Shown in pieces: positions 18,704 through 28,447 of a stretch of 64,000 nucleotides of DNA. Under the pieces are notes generated by a model. It searched no databases. It saw nothing but the letters and a program-made list of their open reading frames with translations, and was not told the origin of the DNA. The position numbers were made by a program, and so were the translations under genes. Source of the stretch: FACHB-T130 sp042747725 (GTDB lineage Bacteria > Cyanobacteriota > Cyanobacteriia > Cyanobacteriales > FACHB-T130). The stretch covers positions 248,001 to 312,000 of the forward strand of contig NZ_JBHZGO010000110.1 of assembly GCF_042747725.1 (NCBI RefSeq), in the 5' to 3' direction. The stretch's first letter is position 1. Each line of letters begins with the position of its first letter.

Positions 18704-19097
18704 AGTAAAGCCCAAAGACAAGTTCCGGGTGCTGTAGAAGCGATCGCGCATCAGTTATATCTACGAACGGGATTGATAATGAAGCTCTATCAATCCCCCA
18801 CCCCGATGTTGCCGCCTCCCTTGAGCAAGTCCTGCCGCCCCCAGAATGCGAGTTAAAGCAGATGGAGGTAACTTTTATCCTGAGTGGGATTTACTGGGGT
18901 ATGCTCGGCAGTTCCGCTCAGATCGAATTTCAAGAGCTTGGAGTGAGGCTGACTCGCCCATCAAAAAAGCATCGCCCGTTTTCCGGCTGCAATGCAGGCT
19001 TTTAGAGAGCAGATACCGCAGATATAGCAATCCTACGTGAAATCATCGGTTCCTGGGCTACCAGTTTAAAGCATGACACACACAAGAAGCTGTCTCC
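18704..19097 (+). other. Spacer with possible gene remnants
   Basis: Between the KR-DH and KS-CLF genes lie broken open frames (for example 18846-19040, 64 codons, MRVKADGGNFYPEWDLLGYA...) with stops and frame changes and no recognisable domain. GC content and HIP1 use are like coding DNA, so this may be a degraded gene. I do not recognise it. TATAGCAATCC at about 19022-19034 and GGATTGCTATA at about 19212-19222 form an inverted pair around the rest of the spacer. Confidence 0.35.
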
Positions 19098-19139
19098 CTG
19101 GCTACTGTCCCGTTTTAGGTTGGTAGCCAGTCTCTTTTT
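19098..19139 (+). terminator. Possible terminator hairpin downstream of the KR-DH gene
   Basis: Arms CTGGCTAC (19098-19105) and GTAGCCAG (19123-19130), with a 17-base loop, are followed by a T-rich tail TCTCTTTTTC. If it terminates transcription, the KS-CLF-AT-DH-DH gene has its own promoter in 19140-19238. Confidence 0.5.
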
Positions 19140-19238
19140 CACTCTTCCTTTGTGTTCTTGCTGTCTTTGTGGTTCAATAACAATTTATAGGTAAATTGCC
19201 CAAATCATTTCGGGATTGCTATATTTCAGGGATATAGA

Positions 19239-22200
19239 ATGCAAAAAATTGCAATTATTGGTTTATCTTGTCTATTTCCAGGTGCAGAAAACCCAGAGGA
19301 ATATTGGCAAAATCTAATAGCTAAAAAAGATTTAAAAACTTTAGCGACTGAAGAGCAGATGGGGGTAAATGCCCAATGTTTTTACGATCCTGCCAAAGGA
19401 AAACTAGATAAATACTATTGTATGAAAGGAGGTTATATCCGAGACTTTCAGTTTGATGCCAGCGGGTATCAGATTGAGCCGGAATTACTAAAAAACTTAG
19501 ACAAGCTTTATCAATGGCCTCTCTATGTTTCAAAACAAGCTTTACAAGATAGCGGTTATTTAAACAATATATCAGTATTGCAAAAATGCGGTGTAATTCT
19601 GGGCAACCTGTCCTTTCCTACCCGCTTTTCTCACCGTTTATTCGCACCGATTTATCATAAAGTTCTCGATTCAGCACTTCAGCAACTTTTACAAAAAGAA
19701 TCTTTCCGGTTAGAGAAATCATCAGGCGATACATCAGCCTTGAATGGCATGATGTCCGGATATCCAGCAGCAGTTATTGCCCAAGCTTTGTCTCTATCCG
19801 GTATAAATTTATCCCTGGATGCAGCTTGTGCGTCATCGCTTTATGCGATCAAACTAGCTTGTAATTATCTATTATCCGGCAAAGCCGATTTAATGTTAGC
19901 GGGTGCTGTGAGTTGCGCCGATCCGTTTTTCATTAATATGGGATTTTCCATCTTCCAAGCTTATCCAGAAGATGGGATATCGCATCCTTTTGATAAGTCA
20001 TCAGGAGGACTGGTTGCTGGAGAAGGCGCAGGAATAGTTGTCCTGAAACGATATAGCGATGCGGTGCGAGATGGCGATCGCATATACGCCACAATCTGCG
20101 GTATTGGCTTATCCAATGACGGAAAAGGCAAATTCGTCCTCAGTCCCAATCCTAAAGGACAAATCTTAGCATTTGAACGGGCATATACCGAAGCTGGAAT
20201 TACTCCCAACAGTATCGATTATGTTGAGTGTCATGCCACTGGTACTCCTGTTGGAGATATCACCGAACTCAACTCGATGGAAGCCTTCTTCGGTCAGTAT
20301 CAAACTGCACCTCTGATTGGTTCTGTTAAGTCCAATTTTGGTCACTTGCTGACTGCTGCGGGTGTTGCTGGTTTAATCAAAGTAATTTTGAGCATGACCG
20401 AAGAGGTAATCCCGGCGACAATCGACGTAACCGATCCTCTCAGTTCGGATAAAGGCGCGATCGCTGCTAAGCAGATGGTCACTTCCGCTACACCTTGGCC
20501 TCACCAACTACCTACAAAACGCGCCGCCGTTAGTGCTTTTGGCTTTGGTGGTACCAATGCCCATTTAATTTTAGAATCTTCAGAGGCAACGGTAGCAGAG
20601 ACGGAGTATTCCCAATCCCCAATCCAAAACTCATTAGCGATCGTCGGCATGGATGCCTTCTTTGGCTCCTGTAACGGCTTAGATGCCTTCGAGCGCACTA
20701 TTTATGACGGAACGCAGCATTTCATCCCCGTTCCGCCTCAGCGTTGGCAAGGCATCGAAGAGCATCCCCAATTACTTCAAGAATACGGCTTAGCAAACGG
20801 CGAAGCACCTTTGGGAGCATATATCCAAGATTTTGAACTCGATTTTCTCAATTTCAAAATACCGCCCCGCGACGAAGATCAACTGATTCCTCAACAGCTA
20901 TTAATGCTAAAAGTGGCTGACAACGCCATCAAAGATGCAAAACTTGCTCCTGGGGGAAATGTCGCCGTAATTGTGGCAATGGGTACAGAACTTACCTTAC
21001 ATCAATATCGCGGTCGCTGTGATTTATCTTGGCAAATCAAAGAAAGCCTCGAACAAGCGAATATTTCTTTGCCTCCTGAAAGGATTGCCGAACTGGAAAC
21101 TCTTGCCAAAGATAGCTTGCATCCTCCAGCGCAAGTCAACAGATACACCAGTTTCATCGGCAATGTGATGGCTAGCCGGATTTCCGCACAATGGGATTTT
21201 TCTGGCCCTTCATTCACCATTTCTGCCGAAGAAAATTCAGTTTTTAAAGCTTTAGAAGTCGCCCAATTACTTCTTTCTAATGAGGAAGTAGATGCTGTAG
21301 TCGTCGGTGCTGTCGATTTATCCGGTGGATTGGAAAACGTATTATTCCGCCATCAATTAGCCCCCATCAATACAGGAATTAATACCCTCAGTTATGATGA
21401 AAACGCTAATGGTTGGATGGTGGGTGAAGGCGCAGGTGCTGTAGTTTTAAAGCGGCACGAAACAGCCAAAAAAGAGCAAGATAGAATTTATGCCGTTATT
21501 GATGCTATCAGCTTAATTCAGGATAATGCTAATAATAAATCGACGAGCGATCGCGTAGTCGCACAAGCTGTAGAGCAAGCTTTCAATTTAGCAGGAATTA
21601 AACCAACAGACATCGGGTATCTGGAAGTTTTTGGCAGTGGCGTAGCGCCGGAAGATGAAGCCGAAATCACAGGTTTGCTCTCTACCTATCAGACTTCCCA
21701 ACCCAACTTAAGTTGTTGCTTAGGTAGTGTCAAAGCTAACATTGGTCATACCTATGCCGCTTCCGGGATGGCAAGTTTAATTAAAACTGCCCTCTGCCTA
21801 TATCATCGATACATTCCCGCTACTCCCCAATGGTCTAGTCCGAAAATGCCGCAGCTTTGGCAAGGCAGTCCTTTTTATGTTGCTACGGAATCGAGAACTT
21901 GGTTTTTAGAACCCGAAGCATCTAAGAGAGTCGCTGCAATCAACGGTTTAGGAATAGATGGCACCTATTCTCACTTAATTCTATCGGAAGATTTGAGTCA
22001 AACAGAGCGCCACAGTAAGTATCTGGAACAAACGCCGTTCTATCTATTTCCCCTCACAGCTAATCATCAATCTGCTTTACTTGAACAGCTTAATTCGCTA
22101 CAGAATATTATTGAAACTGGTAACGATCTATCAGTTGCAGCCACACAGACCTTTACTGCTTTTGGACAATCTCCCCAGGCGACTTATACGCTAGCGATTG

Positions 22201-25200
22201 TCGGTTCTAATAAACAGGAAATCCTGCGGGAAATTCGCTTAGCGATCGCAGGTATCAACAAAACTTTTGAAACAGGCGGAGAATGGAAAACACCGCTTGG
22301 CAGCTATTTTACAGCGAAACCTTTAGGAAAACAGGGTAAAATTGCCTTTGTTTACCCCGGTATGGGGAGTTCCGATCTTGGACTGGGACGGAACATCTTC
22401 CAGATGTTTCCTAAAGTTTACGATATCTTCTCAACCCTGACTCCCGTTCCAGGTCAGGTAATGCACGAAAAAATACATTATCCCAGGAGTTTAGAGAAAC
22501 TTTCAACTCAAGCACAAGCAGAGAAACAGGCAGAATTTTTCGGTGATGGAGTCACCATGTGTCAAACCGGAATCAGTTTGGCAGTGCTATATACTCTGAT
22601 TCTCAGAGAGTATTTCCAAGTCCAACCCCAAGTCGCATTTGGATATAGTTTGGGTGAAGCTAGCGGTATGCTGTTTGCCTTGGGAGTATGGAGTGATAAT
22701 TATGGGAATTTAAGTGAAGTATTCACTTCCTCTCCTCTATTTAAAACCCACGTATGTGGTCCCTGTTTAGCAGCACGTAGGTTTTGGGGGTTATCAGAAA
22801 GCGATCGCTCGGAGAAATTCTGGATTTCCTATGTTCTCAAAGCACCAGTATCGGCAGTAAAGTCAGTTCTAGCGCGTGAAGAACGTGTCTATCTGTCGTT
22901 TATCAATACTCCAGAAGAAGTAGTAATTGGTGGAGATCCGAAAGCTTGTTTAAGAGTTATTGAAACTCTCAAATGCAGATATTTTCCCATCAATTTTGAT
23001 AGCGTATTGCACTGCGAACCAACAAATGCTGAGTATGATGGACTGGTTGAACTGCACTCAATTCCCATTCAAAATGTACCCAATATTCAGTTCTATTCTG
23101 GAGTAGATTACGCTCCTCTTAAGCTGGATACTAATTATCTTGCCCATAACGCCGCCAAAATTTGCTGTCAAACGGTCGATTTCCCTACACTTATTAACAG
23201 TGTCTACAAAGATGGTGCCAGAATCTTCGTCGAACTAGGTGCTGGTAACAACTGTTCCCGATGGATAGGTGAAACTCTCAAACAAAAAGAGCATATCGCC
23301 ATGTCCATAAATACCAAAGGCGTTGATGACCAGATTGGCGTAGTCAGGGTTTTAGCAAAACTTCTGAGTCACGGTGTCTCTGTGGATTTGTCCCCACTTT
23401 ATTCCCTAGCACCAGAAAAATCCATCCAACGTCAATCAATTGTTAAAAAAGTCACTTTGGGTGGAAGCCGAATTTATTCTAAAATATTGACCGCTGAAAA
23501 TTGTGAAATTTTCCAAAAAGAGATAGCAAACAGGAGTGATAAGTCAAAAGTCATGACAATAGCCAAAGACCAACAACAGACAAATAACAATCAAAAACAA
23601 ATGATGAAAATATTTCAGCTACAAATAGCTGTAGCCGAACAATTATTGAATCAAAATATATCCGTTAAGAACAATGGTCAGCTAGCCCCTGCAACTTCAA
23701 ATTCTCAGCCGAATCATTACACAAAGCCTTCTAATATTGTTTGGGATGAAGCAGATTTGCTGGAATTTGCTGAAGGGAAAATTTCCCGTGTCTTCGGTCA
23801 AGACTATGAAATTATCGATTCCTATTCGCGGCGAGTGCGGCTGCCAGTTCCTCCCTATCTCTTGGTGAGCAGGGTTACTAAACTTGATGGGGAAAAAAAT
23901 AGCTTCAAACCCTCTTCAATCACAACCGAATACGATATTCCTCAGAATGCTTGGTACGCGGTTGATGGTCAAGTTCCTTGGGCAATCAGCGTAGAATCAG
24001 GTCAATGCGATTTATTATTAATCAGCTATCTAGGAATCGATTTTGAAAATAAAGGCGATCTGGTTTATCGCTTGCTTGATTGCACCCTGACGTTTCTAGA
24101 TGATTTACCTAAAGAAGGACAAACCCTGCGTTATGACATCCGCATAAATTCTTTTGTACGAAGCGGAGATAACCTACTATTTTTCTTTAGCTACGAGTGT
24201 TTCGTCGGGGAGAAAATGATCCTCAAAATGGACGGAGGCTGTGCTGGATTCTTCTCCGACGAACAACTCGAAAATGGAAAGGGAATTATTGTTTCCGATA
24301 AAGAACTTGAAGAGCGCAGCAGGATTCGAAAGCAAAAGTTTGAGCCTCTGCTAATCTGTCAAAAATCAAGCCTTGATGAGTCAGATATGTTACACCTCAC
24401 CGAGGGTAATATTGCTGCCTGCTTAGGAGACCATTATTGGCAAAACGGCTTAAATCCCTCCCTGCGCTTGCCCCCAAAGGCAATGCTCATGATCGATCTC
24501 GTTACATCAGTAGAACCCACAGGAGGGGCTTGGGGTTTAGGTCTAATTATCGGTGAAAAAACTCTCGACCCGGATCATTGGTATTTCCCCTGCCACTTCA
24601 AAGACGATCAGGTGATGGCTGGTTCCCTGATGGCAGAAGGTTGCGGTCAATTGTTGCAATTCTATCTCCTCTATTTAGGATTGCAAACCTACACTGTCGA
24701 TGCCAGATTTCAACCGATTCCAGGTTTGCCACAGGTGGTACGTTGTCGGGGACAAGTTACTCCGATTTCTGCAAAATTAATTTATCGGATGGAAATCACT
24801 GAAATTGGCATTACACCAAAACCTTATGCAAAATGTAACGTTGAAATCATCCTGAACGGCAAAATTGTTGTTCACTTCAAAGACCTGGGCTTGCAGTTAT
24901 CTGAAAAGAATCCCAATCAATCAATTCCTGTTGAACAAGCGATAAAACAATCTCTACAGCAGACTGAATTGCCCCGGAAACCAGCCTTATTAAATGAAGA
25001 GCAAGTCACCGAATTTTGTCTAGGTTCTGTTGCTAAGTGTTTTGGGCCAGAATTCGAGATTTATGACAACGGTAGCGTCAAAGCTTCGCGGATGCCTAAT
25101 ACTCATCTCAATTTAGTGCATCGCGTTTTGGAAGTGAATGGTAAACGCCATCAACTAACAAAAAATTCCAGTATCGTCACCGAATATGACGTTCCCCCGG

Positions 25201-26135
25201 AGCCTTGGTATTATCGCCAAAACTCATCTCCGACGATACCGTACTCAATTTTAATGGAGATAGCTCTACAACCATGTGGTTTTCTTTCTGCTTATTTAGG
25301 AACCACTTTGCTGTATCCGAATCAAGACTTGTACTTCCGCAATCTTGATGGACAGGGTCGCATTCTCAAGGATATAGATATCCGAGGAAAGACGATTACT
25401 AATACAGCGCGATTGCTTTCTTCATCGAATATTCAAGGAGTAATCATTCAAAGTTTTGATTTTCAAATGGTTTGCGATGGCGAACCCTTTTATGAAGGAA
25501 ATGCCGCATTTGGTCATTTCAGTCCCCAATCTTTGGCAAATCAGGTAGGACTGGATCGCGGTAAGGATGTTCCACCCTGGTACGAAACTGAAAATACCAC
25601 TGGACTACCTAAAGCAAAAATAGACTTAAGGAGTCAAGAAAGTAGAGCCAAGTTTTATCGTATTAATCAGGCTCGACCACATTATCGTCTCGCTCACTAT
25701 CAGTTAGACCTCCTCAATGAAGTACGAATTATTGAGGGAGGTGGAAACTATCAGCAAGGCTACATCTATGCCAGAAAAGAGGTAAAGCCGAATGACTGGT
25801 ATTTCAAATGTCATTTTTACCTTGACCCTGTCATGCCAGGTTCATTAGGAATCGAGGCAATTTTGCAAGCGATGCAAGTTTATGCTTTGCAATTTGATTT
25901 AGGAAAACAATTCAAATCTCCCCGTTTCGTTCAACTCATCGACCATCAAATAATTTGGAAATATCGCGGACAGATTCCTCATGGTCATACCGAGATGTAT
26001 TTAGAGGTTCATATTTCCAAAGTTGATATTACCCCAAACAAAGTCACCCTAATCGGTGATGCCAGTTTGTGGAAACCCAATCTGAGAATATATGAAGTCA
26101 AAGACATCGCTCTTTGTTTAGTTGAGTCTGATTAA
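19239..26135 (+). CDS. PfaC/PfaB-like secondary-lipid synthase: KS-CLF-AT-DH-DH
   Basis: A 2298-residue multidomain protein. KS1 (about 1-445) has Cys197 in DAACASSL plus VECHATGT and SNFGHL, so it looks active. The second KS-like domain (about 465-915) has SAEENS where the Cys should be (Glu665), as in a chain-length factor. The acyltransferase-like domain (about 1030-1400) has Ser1137 in GYSLGE, the PfaB-type motif. A linker follows (about 1400-1500). Then come two FabA-like dehydratase didomains: about 1505-1905 with WYFPCHFKDDQVMAGS (His1786), and about 1920-2298 with WYFKCHFYLDPVMPGSL (His2192). It has no ACP, so it must work on the ACPs of the PfaA-like protein. In bacterial PUFA synthases KS-CLF-DH-DH (PfaC) and AT (PfaB) are separate; here they are fused. 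Chain elongation plus dehydration/isomerisation is inferred. Confidence 0.88.
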   Translation: MQKIAIIGLSCLFPGAENPEEYWQNLIAKKDLKTLATEEQMGVNAQCFYDPAKGKLDKYYCMKGGYIRDFQFDASGYQIEPELLKNLDKLYQWPLYVSKQALQDSGYLNNISVLQKCGVILGNLSFPTRFSHRLFAPIYHKVLDSALQQLLQKESFRLEKSSGDTSALNGMMSGYPAAVIAQALSLSGINLSLDAACASSLYAIKLACNYLLSGKADLMLAGAVSCADPFFINMGFSIFQAYPEDGISHPFDKSSGGLVAGEGAGIVVLKRYSDAVRDGDRIYATICGIGLSNDGKGKFVLSPNPKGQILAFERAYTEAGITPNSIDYVECHATGTPVGDITELNSMEAFFGQYQTAPLIGSVKSNFGHLLTAAGVAGLIKVILSMTEEVIPATIDVTDPLSSDKGAIAAKQMVTSATPWPHQLPTKRAAVSAFGFGGTNAHLILESSEATVAETEYSQSPIQNSLAIVGMDAFFGSCNGLDAFERTIYDGTQHFIPVPPQRWQGIEEHPQLLQEYGLANGEAPLGAYIQDFELDFLNFKIPPRDEDQLIPQQLLMLKVADNAIKDAKLAPGGNVAVIVAMGTELTLHQYRGRCDLSWQIKESLEQANISLPPERIAELETLAKDSLHPPAQVNRYTSFIGNVMASRISAQWDFSGPSFTISAEENSVFKALEVAQLLLSNEEVDAVVVGAVDLSGGLENVLFRHQLAPINTGINTLSYDENANGWMVGEGAGAVVLKRHETAKKEQDRIYAVIDAISLIQDNANNKSTSDRVVAQAVEQAFNLAGIKPTDIGYLEVFGSGVAPEDEAEITGLLSTYQTSQPNLSCCLGSVKANIGHTYAASGMASLIKTALCLYHRYIPATPQWSSPKMPQLWQGSPFYVATESRTWFLEPEASKRVAAINGLGIDGTYSHLILSEDLSQTERHSKYLEQTPFYLFPLTANHQSALLEQLNSLQNIIETGNDLSVAATQTFTAFGQSPQATYTLAIVGSNKQEILREIRLAIAGINKTFETGGEWKTPLGSYFTAKPLGKQGKIAFVYPGMGSSDLGLGRNIFQMFPKVYDIFSTLTPVPGQVMHEKIHYPRSLEKLSTQAQAEKQAEFFGDGVTMCQTGISLAVLYTLILREYFQVQPQVAFGYSLGEASGMLFALGVWSDNYGNLSEVFTSSPLFKTHVCGPCLAARRFWGLSESDRSEKFWISYVLKAPVSAVKSVLAREERVYLSFINTPEEVVIGGDPKACLRVIETLKCRYFPINFDSVLHCEPTNAEYDGLVELHSIPIQNVPNIQFYSGVDYAPLKLDTNYLAHNAAKICCQTVDFPTLINSVYKDGARIFVELGAGNNCSRWIGETLKQKEHIAMSINTKGVDDQIGVVRVLAKLLSHGVSVDLSPLYSLAPEKSIQRQSIVKKVTLGGSRIYSKILTAENCEIFQKEIANRSDKSKVMTIAKDQQQTNNNQKQMMKIFQLQIAVAEQLLNQNISVKNNGQLAPATSNSQPNHYTKPSNIVWDEADLLEFAEGKISRVFGQDYEIIDSYSRRVRLPVPPYLLVSRVTKLDGEKNSFKPSSITTEYDIPQNAWYAVDGQVPWAISVESGQCDLLLISYLGIDFENKGDLVYRLLDCTLTFLDDLPKEGQTLRYDIRINSFVRSGDNLLFFFSYECFVGEKMILKMDGGCAGFFSDEQLENGKGIIVSDKELEERSRIRKQKFEPLLICQKSSLDESDMLHLTEGNIAACLGDHYWQNGLNPSLRLPPKAMLMIDLVTSVEPTGGAWGLGLIIGEKTLDPDHWYFPCHFKDDQVMAGSLMAEGCGQLLQFYLLYLGLQTYTVDARFQPIPGLPQVVRCRGQVTPISAKLIYRMEITEIGITPKPYAKCNVEIILNGKIVVHFKDLGLQLSEKNPNQSIPVEQAIKQSLQQTELPRKPALLNEEQVTEFCLGSVAKCFGPEFEIYDNGSVKASRMPNTHLNLVHRVLEVNGKRHQLTKNSSIVTEYDVPPEPWYYRQNSSPTIPYSILMEIALQPCGFLSAYLGTTLLYPNQDLYFRNLDGQGRILKDIDIRGKTITNTARLLSSSNIQGVIIQSFDFQMVCDGEPFYEGNAAFGHFSPQSLANQVGLDRGKDVPPWYETENTTGLPKAKIDLRSQESRAKFYRINQARPHYRLAHYQLDLLNEVRIIEGGGNYQQGYIYARKEVKPNDWYFKCHFYLDPVMPGSLGIEAILQAMQVYALQFDLGKQFKSPRFVQLIDHQIIWKYRGQIPHGHTEMYLEVHISKVDITPNKVTLIGDASLWKPNLRIYEVKDIALCLVESD

Positions 26136-26147
26136 AATCTACCAAAC

Positions 26148-26352
26148 TCACACTACGGTTCAGTTAGGGTTAGAAAATCCTCTCCCTGTGTAGGTTGGGT
26201 TGAGGTACGAAACCCAACTACAATCTGCTATAGCAATGTCACATTACGGTTCAGTTAGGGTTAGAAAATCCTCTCCCTGTGTAGGTTGGGTTGAGGTACG
26301 AAACCCAACAAGAGTAAGCATTTGTTGGGTTTCGTACCTCAACCCAACCTAC
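26148..26352. repeat. 71-bp direct repeat and long inverted repeat between the KS-CLF-AT-DH-DH gene and pfaD
   Basis: Bases 26148-26218 and 26239-26309 are near-identical 71-bp direct repeats (offset 91). The last 29 bases of copy two (GTAGGTTGGGTTGAGGTACG... 26281-26309) are repeated inverted at 26324-26352, giving a strong potential hairpin with a 14-base loop. The GGTTGGGTT...AACCCAAC core looks like a common dispersed cyanobacterial repeat. It could act as a terminator or mRNA-stability element inside the operon. Confidence 0.88.
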
Positions 26353-26400
26353 AATCTACAATCTAAAATCTGTTGTTGACTTGAATTGGAAAAAGAAACT

Positions 26401-28056
26401 ATGTTGGCAATACCTTTGACGCAAAACAAAAATGGTCTTCGATTCTCAGGAAATCCGAACAATCAAAATCCAGTATGGCAGGGTTCTTTAAGTTCTGTAG
26501 CTTTTGATGAAGAAGGTATCAAGGCTAAACTGCTGAATTTAGATAAACCCTGTTACATCGTTAGCAAGCAAGGTCAAATTGGCATCACTAACGAAGGTTA
26601 TTTAGGCGATGCTAATAACGGCAAAACTGAATCAGTAGAAACTTTGACGGCTGTACCGCCGCTGCTTACACAACAGTTGGGAGATCCAAATTTTCTCACT
26701 TTTCATGGCGTAAAATATGCCTATAGTACTGGGTCAATGGCTAATGGCATTGCCTCAGAAGAAATGGTGATTGCCCTTGGCAAAGAGAAAATTCTCAGTG
26801 CCTTTGGTGCCGCTGGCTTAGTTCCTTCCAGAATTGAAACTGCTATTCACCGCATTCAGCAAGCACTGCCCCAAGGACCTTACGCATTTAATTTGATCCA
26901 CAGTCCTAGTGAAGCTGCAATTGAGCGAGGTGCGATCGCTCTATATCTCCAACATGGCGTAACTACGGTAGAAGCTTCCGCATTTCTGGATTTGACGCCC
27001 AACATTGTCTATTATCGGGCAGCCGGACTCAGTGTCAATTCAGCGAATCAAATCGAGATCAAAAACAAAATAATTGCCAAAATTTCTAGGACAGAAGTTG
27101 CCACTAAATTTTTGCAACCAGCACCAACCAAAATGCTCAAGCAATTGGTCGCTCAAGGCTTAATTACTGAGTTGCAAGCTACTTTAGCTGAAAAAGTTCC
27201 TATGGCTGACGATATCACTGTAGAAGCCGATTCTGGCGGTCATACAGATAATCGTCCGCTGGTTTGTCTCCTGCCTTCGATTCTGGCTCTCAGGGATGAA
27301 ATTCAAGAAAAATATGGTTATGAACAACCTGTTAGAGTTGGAGCTGCTGGAGGAATTGGTACACCGCAGTCAGCATTAGGGGCATTTATGATGGGAGCCG
27401 CTTATGTGGTGACTGGCTCCATTAACCAATCTTGTCTTGAAGCTGGAGCTTCTACTCATACCAAAAACTTGCTAGCTCAAGCGGGGATGGCTGATGTCAG
27501 TATGGCACCAGCGGCGGATATGTTTGAAATGGGGGTGAAATTACAAGTCCTTAAACGTGGCACTCTCTTCGCAATGCGGGCGCAAAAACTCTTTGATTTC
27601 TACAAGAACTATGACTCAATTGAAGAAATTCCTCTTGTGGAAAGAGAGAAATTAGAAAAAGAAATATTCAGGAAGAGTCTAGAGTCAGTTTGGGAAGATA
27701 CCGTTGCTTATTTTTCTCAACGCGACCCGGATCAAATAACCAGAGCAGATAACAATCCCAAACGTAAAATGGCTCTGATTTTTCGCTCGTATTTGGGGTT
27801 ATCCTCCCGCTGGTCTAATGCTGGTGAGAAAGGTCGTGAAATGGATTATCAAATCTGGTGTGGTCCCGCGATGGGATCGTTCAATGAATGGGTGAAGGGT
27901 TCTTATCTGGCTCAAGCGAATAATCGTCGCGTAGTTGATGTTGCAGATCACATAACGATTGGTGCTGCCTTTTTGTACCGGCTGCAAAATTTGAAACTAC
28001 AGGGGTTATGGATGCCTGCACAATACTGGAATTACTGTCCAAAACCTCTTTTTTAG
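26401..28056 (+). CDS. pfaD: PfaD-family FMN-dependent enoyl reductase
   Basis: A 551-residue protein of the 2-nitropropane dioxygenase-like TIM-barrel superfamily, with the PfaD signature segments TVEADSGGHTDNRPL (about 280-295), VRVGAAGGIGTPQSALGAF (phosphate/FMN binding) and GSINQSCLEAGAS. In PUFA and heterocyst-glycolipid-type synthases this stand-alone reductase saturates the enoyl intermediate on the PfaA ACPs, and selective use determines where double bonds stay. ATG 26401 is preferred; an in-frame TTG at 26386 would add five residues. The upstream 260 bases are repeats, so it may have its own transcript. Length is normal for the family, with the ADMFEMGVKLQVLKRG C-terminal segment intact. 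Confidence 0.9.
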   Translation: MLAIPLTQNKNGLRFSGNPNNQNPVWQGSLSSVAFDEEGIKAKLLNLDKPCYIVSKQGQIGITNEGYLGDANNGKTESVETLTAVPPLLTQQLGDPNFLTFHGVKYAYSTGSMANGIASEEMVIALGKEKILSAFGAAGLVPSRIETAIHRIQQALPQGPYAFNLIHSPSEAAIERGAIALYLQHGVTTVEASAFLDLTPNIVYYRAAGLSVNSANQIEIKNKIIAKISRTEVATKFLQPAPTKMLKQLVAQGLITELQATLAEKVPMADDITVEADSGGHTDNRPLVCLLPSILALRDEIQEKYGYEQPVRVGAAGGIGTPQSALGAFMMGAAYVVTGSINQSCLEAGASTHTKNLLAQAGMADVSMAPAADMFEMGVKLQVLKRGTLFAMRAQKLFDFYKNYDSIEEIPLVEREKLEKEIFRKSLESVWEDTVAYFSQRDPDQITRADNNPKRKMALIFRSYLGLSSRWSNAGEKGREMDYQIWCGPAMGSFNEWVKGSYLAQANNRRVVDVADHITIGAAFLYRLQNLKLQGLWMPAQYWNYCPKPLF

Positions 28057-28179
28057 AGATAGTATAAACATCCTTGCTACCAGGGGCTTGCATTGTAAAG
28101 AACTTTGCCGAAAAAAGCCTCTGGGCTATCTCTATTGGTGTCGCTCAAATGGAGGCAAGCGATCGCGTATGAGCGTTTA

Positions 28180-28407
28180 TTATGAAGAGGCTTTTGAGTG
28201 AGTTTGCGCGATCGCTTTTGTCACTTCCCAGAACTCGCGCCAAGTAGCTGAGGCATCGTCTCGTCGCCATACAGCCGCCATTGCGACAGTTGGTGTGTAT
28301 TCAGCGATGTTTTTGTAGAAGACATCCTTGCGTTGAAGATTTTGGACATTAGCTGGTAGCAAGGCAACTCCAACCCCGCCAGCGACTAAGCCGAGTATCG
28401 TCAGCAT
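28180..28407 (-). pseudogene. Remnant of a LysR-type regulator (C-terminal effector domain)
   Basis: A 75-codon frame encodes LTILGLVAGGVGVALLPANV...AVWRRDDASATWREFWEV, which matches the end of LysR effector-binding domains. The DNA-binding N-terminus is absent, and an in-frame TAG lies a few codons upstream of the only ATG. It is a truncated gene, convergent with pfaD. It may once have been a regulator of the neighbouring genes, but that is speculation. Confidence 0.7.
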
Positions 28408-28447
28408 CAGCCCAAAAATCTTCTAACAGCCAAGTGAAAAGTAATTT

